Source: Methylobacterium gnaphalii
Lineage (GTDB): Bacteria > Pseudomonadota > Alphaproteobacteria > Rhizobiales > Beijerinckiaceae
Assembly (NCBI RefSeq): GCF_007992215.1
Contig: NZ_BJZV01000006.1
Span: 62,001 to 126,000 of the forward strand
Length of the DNA stretch: 64,000 bases
Reading direction: 5' to 3'
Shown here piece by piece: positions 17,186 through 25,188 of the stretch (position 1 is the stretch's first letter; each line of letters starts with the position of its first letter). The notes under the pieces were generated by a model that did not search any database, was not told the origin of the DNA, and saw nothing but the letters and a program-made list of their open reading frames with translations. Both the position numbers and the translations under genes were made by a program.

Positions 17186-18456
17186 TCAGGCGAACTTCAG
17201 AAGCTTGATCGCGTCGAAATCCTGCACGCCGCCACCGACGCGCTTGGTCGTGTAGAACAGCACGTAGGGCTTGGCGGAGTAGGGATCGCGAAGCGTCCGC
17301 AGCCCGGTCCTGTCGACCACGAGATAGCCGCGCTTGAAATCGCCGAAGGCGATCGAGAGGCTGCCCGAGCCGATATCGGGCATCGCCTCGGCCTCCGCGA
17401 CGGGGAAGACCATCAGCGTCGCGGCGCGGTCGGCCGCGCTCGGCGGCTGCCAAAGGTAGTTGCCGTCGGCATCCTTGAACTTGCGGATCGTGCTCTGCAC
17501 GCGGCGGTTCAGGACGAAGGTGGCGTTCTGGCGGTAGCCGGCGCGCAGGGCATAGATCAGGTCGAACAGCACGTCGGCCGGGTTGCTCGCCGGGAAGGCC
17601 GAGGCCGTGCCGGTGCCGAGGAAGCCGATCTTGCCGGGCGCCCAAGACGCGTTGGCCACGGTGTCGTAGGCGAGGAAGCCGTGCGGCCGGCCGATGCCGT
17701 TGCCGGTGACGAAGGCCGTGCTCTCCTGCTCGGCGAAGACGTCCTCCACCTCGGCCGAGAGCCAGGCATCGATGTCGACCACCGCGTCGTCGAGCAGCGT
17801 CTGCGTCGCCGCCGGCATGGCGTAGAGCTCCATGGCCGGGAAGCTGAGCTCCGAGAGGTTCGGCGCGTCGGTCTGCGGCCGCGCCGCCGTCTCCGCCACC
17901 CAGCCGGCGGCCGGGCCGGTGGGCGAGAAGGCGCGCTTGTAGAGGCCGCCGGAGATGGTCTGCACCGTCGCCAGCGCCCGGATCGGCGAGATCTGCGCGA
18001 GGCGCCGCAGCACCTCGCGCTCGATCGTCGCCGGCACGAGGTAGCCGCCATCCGGCCCGGAGCCGGCCGAGAGCGCCTTCTCCTCGAGCCGCTTCAGTCC
18101 CGTGCTCTCGCCGGCCCGAACATAGAGATCGAAGGCAGCCTTATGCTCGGTGCCCGCGATGTCGCGCGGCCCCCGTCGGAGCCGGCGAGCGGCGGCCGGG
18201 CGCGGTCGAGGCTGATCCGGTCGAGCCGGAACCTGGCCTCGTCGAGGGCCGTGTCGATCCGGGCGAGCTTCTCCTCGGTGAGCACGTCGGCCGAGAGCCG
18301 GGTCTCGATCTCGCCGAGCCGGGTGTCGTTGGCCTCCTTGAAGGCCTCGAAGGCGCGCGCGAAACCCTCGAGCGCCGCATCGACGGCGCCGGTGGCGGCC
18401 TTGTGCTCGGTGAGCGGAGAGGCGGACTTGGTCTCGATGGGGCTGTGTGCGGTCAT
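17186..18456 (-). pseudogene. HK97-type major capsid protein (RcGTA gp5-like), frameshifted
   Basis: The N-terminal ~97 residues start at the ATG at 18456 (helical scaffold-like delta domain, EGFARAFEAFKEANDTRLGE), then the frame breaks in a run of five C at 18170-18174 on the plus strand. Restoring a sixth gives GGPRDIAGTEHKAAFDLYVR and the whole mature capsid domain (GGYLVPATIERE, PRAGW-type loop, IDAWLSAEVEDVFAEQE, AFVTGNGIGRPHGFL, FGDFKRGYLVVDR) to the stop at 17186, 423 residues. The site is a homopolymer, so a read error or a real null are both possible. The ATG overlaps the protease stop by 4 bases. Confidence 0.88.
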
Positions 18457-18946
18457 GCAATCCTCGACGGTTGACGGTGATCGTGAATGCAGGCGCGCAT
18501 GCGCTGCGCCTGGCTTCGGAGACGGCCGGCGAGATCGGTCGATGCCTGCGTCAGCATGCGCGCGCCGGGCTGGAGCGGGAAGGTCACCAGCGAGACCTCC
18601 CAGAGATCGACCGCGACGAGCCGTCGCCCGCCGCGCTCGGGCATCGCCCTCACCACGCGAAACCCGATGGAGAGACCGTCGAGACGCCCTCGCGCATCAG
18701 CGCGTCGACCTCGCGAGCCCGCTGCACGGCGAGATTCAACCGCCCCTCGACGCGAAGCCCCCGCGCATCCTCGACGAGCGAGAGCCAGCGCCCGATCGGC
18801 TCGGCCGGATCGTGCTGCCAGAGCATCCGCACCCCGGCCGCGCCCCGCCGGGCGACGCTCGCAGCGAAGGCGCCTGCCACCACCGTGTCGCGGCCGAGAT
18901 CAGGCACGCCGAACACACTGGCAAAGCCGGCAAAAAGACCGTCCAC
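18453..18946 (-). pseudogene. HK97-type prohead protease (RcGTA gp4-like), frameshifted
   Basis: Starts at the GTG at 18946 after a GGAGGT ribosome site. It reads FAGFASVFGVPDLGRDTVVAGAF and LWQHDPAEPIGRW, the S78-like protease motif with its catalytic His. After DALMREGV the frame breaks near 18682-18687 and stops at 18650. One added C gives LDGLSIGFRVVRA, the conserved block with the catalytic Ser, and continues VDLWEVSLVTFPLQPGA to a stop at 18453 overlapping the capsid start. The intact form would have 164 residues. As written, the Ser-containing half is lost. Confidence 0.85.
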
Positions 18947-19020
18947 TGGGACACCTCCGGTGATGCAGAGTGCCGGGCGCCGTCATGGCACGGCAGCGAA
19001 AAGGCGACGGGCGCGCGGGC

Positions 19021-20184
19021 TCAGTCCCCGCCTTCCGCCATGGCGGCCGGATATCCTGCCGCCTGGCGCTTCTCGGCCAATGTGAGGAAATCCGCGTTCG
19101 CCACGCGCCGCCACAGCGATTCCCGCTCGACGGCGAGCGCCTCGATGGCATCGAGGTCGGGCTCCAGCCGGGCCGGGCCAAGGGCCGGCTCGAGCCAGGT
19201 GGCGATGGCGGCCGCGGTGCGACGCACGAGCGGCACGATGGTCTGGCGGTAGAAGGCGCGGTTCGCCTCGGCGTAATTGGCGTGGGTGTTGTCGCCCGGC
19301 AGGCCGAGCAGCAGGGGCGGCACGCCGAAGGCCAGCGCGATCTCGCGGGCGGCCGAGGCCTTGGCCTCCACGAAATCCATCTCCTTCGGCGACAAGGCCA
19401 GCGGCCGCCAGTCGAGGCCGCCGTCGAGGAGCAGCGGGCGGCCGGCATTGCCGGCACCCTGGTAGTTCGCCTCCAGCTCGTTCTTTAGCCGGCTGAATTG
19501 TGCCTCGCTCAGCGCCGCGCCGGTCGAGGGTGCGAAGACCAAGGCGCCGGAGGGGCGGGCAGCGTTGTCGAGCAGCGCCTTGTGCCAGGCGCCGGCCGCG
19601 TTGTGGATGTCGAGGGAGACGGCCGCCGCCTCCATCGGCGAGAGACCGTAATGGTCGTCGAGCGGGTTGAACTGCGCGAGATGCAGGATCGGCGGAAGCG
19701 GACCGGTCTGCTCGTAGCGGATGCTGCGCCCGCCCGCGCTGTACAGGTAGGCGCCGATCCAGCCATCGGGGCCAGGGACGGCGCGCATCCGGTCGGGGCG
19801 AAGGCAGAACAGCTCACGCGGAACGCCCTCGAGGCCGACGGCTTCGAGATAGGCGTTTCCCGACACCATCAGATGCCCGTAGACGCCCTCCAGGAAGCCC
19901 GCGCCGCCCTCGCGCGGGTTCGGCCGGGCCAGCAGCGCGAGCAGCGGATGCGCGTCGCTGCCGCCGTCGAGCGTGAGCGGCAGCGTGGCCGCCGCCTCGG
20001 CGACGAGACGCACGCAGCGGTGGGCCACGGCGTTGCGGGCATAGCCCTCGCGGGCGAAGGCCACGGGCTCGCGGGCGGACCAGACCGGCCGGCCCTCGCC
20101 GTAGAAGGCCACCGTCGCGGGGGCGGCCTTGGTGGCCGGCGCGTAGCCGGCCGCGCGGGCGAGGCGGTTCAGGAGGTTGGGCAT
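19021..20184 (-). CDS. Phage portal protein, HK97 family (RcGTA gp3-like)
   Basis: 387 residues forming the dodecameric DNA-entry ring at the capsid vertex. Family landmarks: VAHRCVRLVAEAAATLPL, HPLLALLARPNPREGGAGFLEG, YLEAVGLEGVPRELFCLRPDRM, IRYEQTG...ILHLAQFNPLDDHYGLSP, and the C-terminal PPLLLGLPGDNTHANYAEANRAFYRQTIVPL region. Complete. It lies between large terminase and protease as expected. RcGTA's small gene 3.5 has no counterpart in the 74-base gap that follows. Confidence 0.95.
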   Translation of the reverse strand: MPNLLNRLARAAGYAPATKAAPATVAFYGEGRPVWSAREPVAFAREGYARNAVAHRCVRLVAEAAATLPLTLDGGSDAHPLLALLARPNPREGGAGFLEGVYGHLMVSGNAYLEAVGLEGVPRELFCLRPDRMRAVPGPDGWIGAYLYSAGGRSIRYEQTGPLPPILHLAQFNPLDDHYGLSPMEAAAVSLDIHNAAGAWHKALLDNAARPSGALVFAPSTGAALSEAQFSRLKNELEANYQGAGNAGRPLLLDGGLDWRPLALSPKEMDFVEAKASAAREIALAFGVPPLLLGLPGDNTHANYAEANRAFYRQTIVPLVRRTAAAIATWLEPALGPARLEPDLDAIEALAVERESLWRRVANADFLTLAEKRQAAGYPAAMAEGGD

Positions 20185-20218
20185 CTGACCTCGCTTCTGC
20201 TGCGTCCACCCGACCGGC

Positions 20219-20345
20219 TCTTCCTGATCTGCCGCGAAGCAGCCTCGCAGCCGGAGGCCAGGAATCGCCGAGACGTCCGGAGCCCTCCCGCGAGAGCGAC
20301 GCCCCGCGCCGCCACCGGATGAGGGGGCCGGGTGGGATTACCATT
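20219..20345. repeat. Degraded copy of the gp12/gp13 palindromic repeat
   Basis: Aligns by eye with the 10263-10382 element: TCTTCCTGATCTGCCGCGAA corresponds to TCATCCTGAGGTGCTGCGCA, followed in the same order by AGCAGCCTCG, GGAGGCC, AATCGC and GGAGCCCTCC in both. The right arm ends with CACCGGATGAGGGGG. It fills the spacer between terminase and portal genes. The divergence suggests an old insertion. Confidence 0.55.
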
Positions 20346-20360
20346 CGGGGCTGGCCTGCC

Positions 20361-21719
20361 TCACAACACCCGCACGCGCGGCTCGGCCTGGGGCGTCAGC
20401 ATGAGATGCGTCAGCGCCCAGACCAGGGCATCGAGCCGATCGGGCGAGGCGCCGGTGGAGAGGCCGCCGGGGCCGAAATCGCAGAGTTCGTCCTCCAAGG
20501 CCGGCAGGGCGCCGACATGGTGGACGCGGCCCCTGGCGTAGAGCAGCGAGACCGGCTCGGCCCGCAGATACTTTCCGCGCGTGGCGCGCACCGGGGTGAC
20601 GGGCACCGAGGGGTCGACCTCGGCCATCACCGAGGTGACCATCTCGCCGCCCTGGTTCACCTCGACGACGAGGGCGTCGGCGCGCAGCCTGTGATAGAGC
20701 GCCAGAGCCGCCCGCGCCCAGCGTTCCGGCGGGGCCTGCCCCAGCGTGGCGTCGGCGATCACATAGGCCGTGCCGTCGGAGGCGAGCCCGGCGGCGACGA
20801 TGCCGCAGGCATCGGCTCCGGCACGGGAGGAGGCTGGCGGATCGACCGCCACCACCAGCCGCACCAGGACCGGCGCGGCGGCCACACGGGCCGCCTCGAT
20901 GGCCTCGCGGGTCCAGAGGGCGTCGGCCCGGTCCTCGATCAGCTCACCGTCGAGTTCCTGCCGGCCGAGGCGGGTGCCGGCATAGCGGCCGACCACCGTC
21001 TCCAGAAAATGCGGCGCCAGGTTGTGCGCGTTGTCGGCCGTGCGGGCGCGGGTGACGGCGGTGCGCGGATCGTCGAGCAGCCGGCGCAGCAGCGGGACCG
21101 GCCGCGGCGTCGTGGTGACCAGGCCGCGCGGATGCGTGCCGAGGCGCAGGCCGAACTGGATCATGTCGAAGGCGGTCTCGGCGTAGCGCCATTTCGCCAC
21201 CTCGTCGGACCAGGCCGCCCCGAATTGAGGCCCGCGCAGGGAATCCGGCTCCTCCGCCGAGAAGGCGAGGGCGACCGCGCCGTTGGCGAAGGTGAGCCGG
21301 CGCCGCGAGGGCTGCCAGAGCGGCCGCGCCCCGCCGAGACAGGGCAGCGCGAGCAGGCCCGAGGGCCCCTCGATCATCACGTCGCGCACGTCGGCATAGG
21401 TCTCGCCGACGAGGGCGATGCGCCCGACCGGCTCCGGCGTCAGACCGGGATCGCCATGGGCAAGCCCGCGCACCCATTCCGCGCCGGCCCGCGTCTTGCC
21501 CGCGCCGCGCCCGCCGATGAAGGCCCAGGTCGTCCAGTCGCCGGGCGGCGGAAGCTGGTCGTCGCGGGCGAGCTGCAGCCAGTCATCGGCGAGCGCCGCC
21601 AGATGCTCGGGCGGCAGGCTCTCCAGGAAGGCCGTCAGCGTGCCGGCCTGCCGCGAACGCCTCATAGCGTCGCGCGAGATCCGCGCGGAGGGCGGCGAGA
21701 TCCTGCCAGCGCTCTCCAT
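20361..21719 (-). CDS. Large terminase / DNA-packaging ATPase (RcGTA gp2-like)
   Basis: 452 residues. N-terminal ATPase: Walker A GGRGAGKT at about residues 69-76, Walker B-like acidic pair in AAWSDEVAKW. The C-terminal RNase H-like nuclease is visible as VVAVDPPASSRAGADACGIV (first Asp) and LVVEVNQGGEMV (second acid). It fills the capsid with donor DNA; the headful action of the GTA form packages random chromosome pieces. Complete and without frameshift. It starts 22 bases after the small terminase gene. Confidence 0.95.
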   Translation of the reverse strand: MESAGRISPPSARISRDAMRRSRQAGTLTAFLESLPPEHLAALADDWLQLARDDQLPPPGDWTTWAFIGGRGAGKTRAGAEWVRGLAHGDPGLTPEPVGRIALVGETYADVRDVMIEGPSGLLALPCLGGARPLWQPSRRRLTFANGAVALAFSAEEPDSLRGPQFGAAWSDEVAKWRYAETAFDMIQFGLRLGTHPRGLVTTTPRPVPLLRRLLDDPRTAVTRARTADNAHNLAPHFLETVVGRYAGTRLGRQELDGELIEDRADALWTREAIEAARVAAAPVLVRLVVAVDPPASSRAGADACGIVAAGLASDGTAYVIADATLGQAPPERWARAALALYHRLRADALVVEVNQGGEMVTSVMAEVDPSVPVTPVRATRGKYLRAEPVSLLYARGRVHHVGALPALEDELCDFGPGGLSTGASPDRLDALVWALTHLMLTPQAEPRVRVL

Positions 21720-21740
21720 CCGCGTCTCCGTCGGGGTCGG

Positions 21741-22274
21741 TTAAGCGTGGGCCGAGAGGTCGTCGAGGAGGCGCTTGAGGCCACCGAGGTCGCGCAGGAG
21801 CCGCGCGGTGTCGTCGGCCGGGCCGGCGCTGCGCAACTTGTCGTCGAAGGCCGCGATCTGGCGGGCGATGTGGTAGCGCAGGGCCGCGTCGAGATCGGCG
21901 AGGTCCGGTGCCCCCGCCGGCAGCGGCCGCGTCGCGGGGGCCCTCACCGCCGTGAGCCCGCAGGCCAGCATCAGGACGCCGGTCTCGTCGCGCTTCACCC
22001 CCATCGCCTCGGCGAGGTCGCCCGGATCGAGGTCGCCGCGCCCGAGTAGCCGGGCGGCCGCCGCCACGCGCCGCTTCGTCCAGTAGCGCGGATTGGTCTC
22101 GAGCCGGGAGGCGCGTGTCCAGGGCCGGATGCGCGCCTGGCTGTTCCAGAGACGCACGGTCGCGACGGGGACGCCCGTCTGCGCGGCGATGGCCACCATG
22201 CTGAGATCGCTGTCTTCCAGCAGGGCCAGGACGCCTTGGCGCGTCTCCGGCGTGTGCGGGCTCCGGAATGCCAT
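21741..22274 (-). CDS. Small terminase-like protein (RcGTA gp1-like)
   Basis: 177 residues. An N-terminal helix-turn-helix of the terminase small-subunit type (TRQGVLALLEDSDLSMVAIAAQTGVPVATVRLWN, about residues 12-45) and a second, helical half. First gene of the cluster in the direction of transcription and directly upstream of the large terminase, which supports the role despite the weak conservation of this subunit in GTAs. It would recognise or regulate packaging. The spacer upstream carries a LexA-like box. Confidence 0.82.
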   Translation of the reverse strand: MAFRSPHTPETRQGVLALLEDSDLSMVAIAAQTGVPVATVRLWNSQARIRPWTRASRLETNPRYWTKRRVAAAARLLGRGDLDPGDLAEAMGVKRDETGVLMLACGLTAVRAPATRPLPAGAPDLADLDAALRYHIARQIAAFDDKLRSAGPADDTARLLRDLGGLKRLLDDLSAHA

Positions 22275-22308
22275 CGCCGCCCCCGCCGTCTCGTCACACC
22301 TCTGGAAC

Positions 22309-22323
22309 GTTCACTGTTTGTAC
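22309..22323. promoter_or_regulatory. LexA-like box (one mismatch) upstream of the GTA cluster
   Basis: GTTC-N7-GTAC, against the alphaproteobacterial SOS consensus GTTC-N7-GTTC. It stands 35-50 bases upstream of the first GTA gene, where a promoter for the minus-strand cluster would be expected. The left half lies inside the palindrome GAACGTTC. Only one mismatch, but such a motif also occurs by chance. Confidence 0.35.
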
Positions 22324-22609
22324 TCAAGCAGCGTCGCGCTGTCAATCGCAAAATTCCTATCGAAGGAATTTATTGTGAGATGAGGGGATGCAGAGGAAAA
22401 GCGGCGGACCGGAACCCGTAGCGCGAAACGCGGCTCGGTCCGCCACCCGTTCGGCTTCGCCGTGACGAAACCGGAGCGGTGTCCTTTAAGAGCGCCCGCA
22501 GGCCTCGGCTGCAATGGGTAGAAAGTACGCCTTCGAAAGGAGCACGCCGATGGTTGCTGCCGGCGAGCGGGGGCAGCCCGGTGCTGAGCGTCATCCATCG
22601 TACAGTTCG

Positions 22610-22634
22610 GGAAATTTCTCCTCAGCGCCGCGTT
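22610..22634 (+). promoter_or_regulatory. Candidate EcfG-type promoter
   Basis: GGAAA, 16 bases, CGTT, against the general-stress-response consensus GGAAC-N16/17-CGTT. It ends 27 bases before the start codon of the small secreted protein at 22662, which is a suitable distance. One mismatch in the -35 element. Confidence 0.45.
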
Positions 22635-22661
22635 CGTTTGTATTCCCCTACAGGAGACACG

Positions 22662-22940
22662 ATGAACACGATCCGACTCGCCCTTCTGGGTGGCTTGATG
22701 CTCGCTTCCCCGGCGATCGCGCAGCCCGCGACGGCTCCGGGCGCGGGGCAGCCGGCCTCCCGTCCCGTCACCGGCGGGCAGAACAACACCGGCAACGACC
22801 GAGACGCCGTCGTGCCGCGCGGCTCCACCGGCGCCGACACCTACCAGTCAAATTCCTCCGCGGCCGGCAACGCCGCCCAGCCGGAGCGCGCCGTGCCGCA
22901 GGGCAGCGGTGGCGCGAGCGGCAGCGGATCGTCCCAGTAA
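22662..22940 (+). CDS. Small secreted Ser/Gly/Asn-rich protein
   Basis: 92 residues. Signal peptide at residues 1-20 (ALLGGLMLASPAIAQ), then a low-complexity polar chain rich in Gly, Ser, Ala, Asn and Pro with no Cys and no predicted fold. The ATG at 22662 follows AGGAGA. A possible EcfG promoter upstream suggests a stress-induced envelope or extracellular protein, an inference only. An inverted repeat after the stop probably ends the transcript. Confidence 0.75.
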   Translation: MNTIRLALLGGLMLASPAIAQPATAPGAGQPASRPVTGGQNNTGNDRDAVVPRGSTGADTYQSNSSAAGNAAQPERAVPQGSGGASGSGSSQ

Positions 22941-22951
22941 GGCGCGTCCCG

Positions 22952-22979
22952 AGGCCGCCCGGCACCGGCTGGGCGGCCT
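22952..22979 (+). terminator. Hairpin downstream of the small secreted protein
   Basis: AGGCCGCCC and GGGCGGCCT form a perfect 9-bp stem with a 10-base loop, 11 bases after the stop. No T-run follows, so it may be a weak terminator or a 3' stabilising hairpin. Confidence 0.45.
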
Positions 22980-23287
22980 GCCGCAGGATGGGCCTCCCCG
23001 ACGTCAGGGATAGACGAACGGGTCGAGACCCCGGCCTTCCCGGTGATCGACTGCCGCGCGCAGTCGCCCCCTCCATTCCGACCCCTCTGCCATGCCGACC
23101 GGCCCCGGACGCTCAAGGCCGCTGCCCGGCCAGCCGGGCTGCGTGCGGCGCGGCACATCGCTCCGGTAACCGGGATGCGAGGCTCGCGAACATGAACGGA
23201 AGCCGACAGACGATCTCACCGCCCGTTCAAGAGGACGTGGCTAGGGTCGCTGGGCTCAGAGATCCCTCGAAGGGAAGTTACGACGCC
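22980..23287. other. Intergenic stretch, no gene recognised
   Basis: About 300 bases with normal GC and no convincing reading frame, ribosome site or repeat. An upstream ATG at 23192 could extend the next gene by 32 residues, but it lacks a ribosome site. Confidence 0.4.
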
Positions 23288-23503
23288 ATGGAAACCGAAG
23301 CCCTTGAACGGCCCGCCGATCTCGCTGTCTGGCCTGCTCTCACCGAGAGTGCCGCGCAGATGGTCTCCACGCATTACGCGAGTCTGCGCGAGGCGCTCGC
23401 CGCCGCGGCCCGCGTCCTGGCCGATTCGTCCCGGCAGCCCTGGATCATCACCGAGGACGGCGAGATGCTCGCCCCAACCGCCATCCGCGGCTATCTGAAC
23501 TGA
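23288..23503 (+). CDS. Hypothetical protein, 71 residues
   Basis: Starts METEALERPADLAVW and ends EDGEMLAPTAIRGYLN. Acidic, mostly helical by composition, with no signal peptide or membrane segment. It is followed by a strong terminator, which supports it being a transcribed single gene. The start is uncertain: an ATG at 23192 is in frame. No family recognised. Confidence 0.5.
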   Translation: METEALERPADLAVWPALTESAAQMVSTHYASLREALAAAARVLADSSRQPWIITEDGEMLAPTAIRGYLN

Positions 23504-23574
23504 GTAATTCATCCGCACGCATCGAATCGTGCACCGGCCCGTTCGCGCCCATCGGGGCTGCGTCGGCATCCCAA

Positions 23575-23599
23575 GGCCGCCCATCGAGGCGGCCTTTTT
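23575..23599 (+). terminator. Rho-independent terminator
   Basis: GGCCGCC and GGCGGCC pair perfectly around a 6-base loop and are followed by TTTTT. It ends the transcript of the 71-residue gene. Confidence 0.85.
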
Positions 23600-24072
23600 G
23601 CTGTCGATCGCGCGGCTATGCTGCCAATTGTGAAGCGGCGGTGAGACGCCAAGAACTGACCAAATCTTCTCCCGCGTAGCCCAATGTGGTGTTGTCGCAG
23701 GGATCTTATCGAACTATTGAATAGTTAATCTGGCCGAATCAGTCGACGCCCTATTCCGGGCGAGTTCTGTCGTGAAGAAGGCGAGTGAGTTTCTGCAGAA
23801 CCTTGCGGATATGCTCGCGAACCTGCGCGTCTTTATCCGAAGAGACCTTAACAGTATTTTCTCTTAGGGTCCGCTCCTCTTCAGGCACGACATGGGTACT
23901 CCTCTGCTAAAAAGGCTGAGTACTCGACTTAGCGGATATCCAATTCAACATTCATACCACATATTAGATCAACAATACAGTGAAGATTGCAGCGGTCCAC
24001 CCTCAAGCTTGTGGTTTACTGCGTACTCACGGGCCGAAATGGCTGTCCTGGCCGTCAGCCTAGGAGAGGAAA
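23600..24072. other. AT-richer intergenic stretch
   Basis: About 470 bases with lower GC than the surroundings (for example 23700-23960). No open frame with a ribosome site was found. The AGGAGAGGAA just before 24073 is the ribosome site of the next gene. It could be old mobile DNA or a promoter region; I see no element ends. Confidence 0.4.
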
Positions 24073-24288
24073 GTGTTGGCGCGATATTATTTCGACTTGG
24101 ATGACGGGCAAACGATCATCCGCGACGAGGATGGCGTCATTGCCGACAACTTCGCTCAAGCCGTTGAGCAGGCCCGTCGCGCCGTCGAAGAGATGCGCGC
24201 CAGCGGGGAGCTTCCCGAGACGACCGATGGCTGGTTCCTCATCATCCGCGACGAGGATGGCGACGAGCTGAAGCGCGTTCAGCTTTGA
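24073..24288 (+). CDS. DUF6894 family protein (copy 1)
   Basis: 71-residue protein with the family pattern: ARYYFDLDDGQTIIRDEDGV near the start (aromatic-F-D-hydrophobic-D/N-G, then D-x-x-G), a central helix (AVEQARRAVEEM) and a final beta pair (WFLIIRDEDGDELKRV). Start at GTG 24073 (a TTG at 24076 is an alternative) behind AGGAGAGGAA. DUF6894 proteins are small, often multi-copy in Methylobacterium-like genomes, and have no known function. A second copy follows 345 bases later. Confidence 0.78.
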   Translation: MLARYYFDLDDGQTIIRDEDGVIADNFAQAVEQARRAVEEMRASGELPETTDGWFLIIRDEDGDELKRVQL

Positions 24289-24632
24289 CGCCGTGACGGT
24301 CGCCCGATGCCGCCGCCAAGCGCGGCCCAAGACTGGAGCCTGTATGCGTCTCGACGCCAAAACCGCACGGGAATCAGCGGGTTGCAGGTCTTCCGTCCGT
24401 GCCCCGAGATCCACGTCCCGTAGGTCGATATCGATGTAAGCGACGGACGGCGAACCTTCAGAGACGCCACCGGCAAAGTCATCCGTGAAGCCTCGCTCTC
24501 GCGACGGAGCAACGGGCGGATGAGAGAACGCTTTCGAACCTTTGCTTTGCGCGCAATCCGGAATGCATTAAGTATCCAATCCGACCGCCGGCAACGAAGC
24601 TTGCGGCAACCCAAGGCGGAAACCTGGGCGCG
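24289..24632. other. Spacer between the two DUF6894 genes
   Basis: 344 bases with no recognisable gene. Open frames here have no ribosome site and no family features. It may hold the promoter of copy 2. Confidence 0.4.
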
Positions 24633-24863
24633 ATGGGGCGGTTTTTCTTCGATATTTACGATGGCGTCGAGCTACGCGACGATGTCGGCCGCGACATGGA
24701 GGACGGCGCGATCCTGCGCGCCGAAGCGCTCAAGGCCGTGACCCATCTCGCTGCAGCCGAAGCGGAAGATGCAAGAGAGACGACGCTCGTTCTGACAGTG
24801 CGGGACGAGGGGGGTAACCGTCGGCTGAAGGTGCGTCTGGTGTGTCAGGTCGAGGAGTTCTAG
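24633..24863 (+). CDS. DUF6894 family protein (copy 2)
   Basis: 76 residues. The same layout as copy 1: GRFFFDIYDGVELRDDVGRD, a helix (EALKAVTHLAAAEAED) and a closing TLVLTVRDEGGNRRLKVRLV. It shares the fold pattern but only part of the sequence, so the pair is an old tandem duplication. Cytoplasmic; function unknown. Confidence 0.78.
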   Translation: MGRFFFDIYDGVELRDDVGRDMEDGAILRAEALKAVTHLAAAEAEDARETTLVLTVRDEGGNRRLKVRLVCQVEEF

Positions 24864-25188
24864 CCGCCTCCTTCCCGAGCTCCATCAGAACCATATCCAG
24901 GAGAGTTCGAAGGCGGAAACTGCCTTTCCTCCCGAGGATGGACCGAGCCTCCTGGCAGAGAGCCGTGACACCCCCGAGAGCGCAGTGATCGTCCGGCACG
25001 TACAACCTCGATCGATAGTCCCATTCTTAAGCAGGCTAGTTCTTCTTTTCCGGAGGCGTCCAGCAGCCTTCGGTTGAATGTCCGCAACTGTACAGTTCCA
25101 GGGCGATCACCTCGCTAGCCGCGCCGTCATGGCGAGGCGAAGAGCCGGTGCAGGCGCTCCCATCATGTGGCGGCCCCGAGCGGAGACA
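24864..25188. other. Intergenic stretch between convergent genes
   Basis: 325 bases between the ends of the second DUF6894 gene and the antiporter gene. I see no convincing gene or terminator hairpin. Confidence 0.4.

Noticed and set aside
1220-22274. Whole region as an ordinary temperate prophage
   Set aside because: No integrase, repressor, replication genes or attachment-site repeats are seen, and the gene order is that of RcGTA, including gp10/gp10.1, a short tape measure and the gp13-gp15 tail tip.
22311-22598. Overlapping short frames upstream of the secreted protein
   Set aside because: They show no ribosome site, change frame class without conserved features and overlap the likely promoters.
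24279-24614. 111-codon minus-strand frame between the DUF6894 genes
   Set aside because: It overlaps the end of copy 1, and has no family features and no ribosome site.
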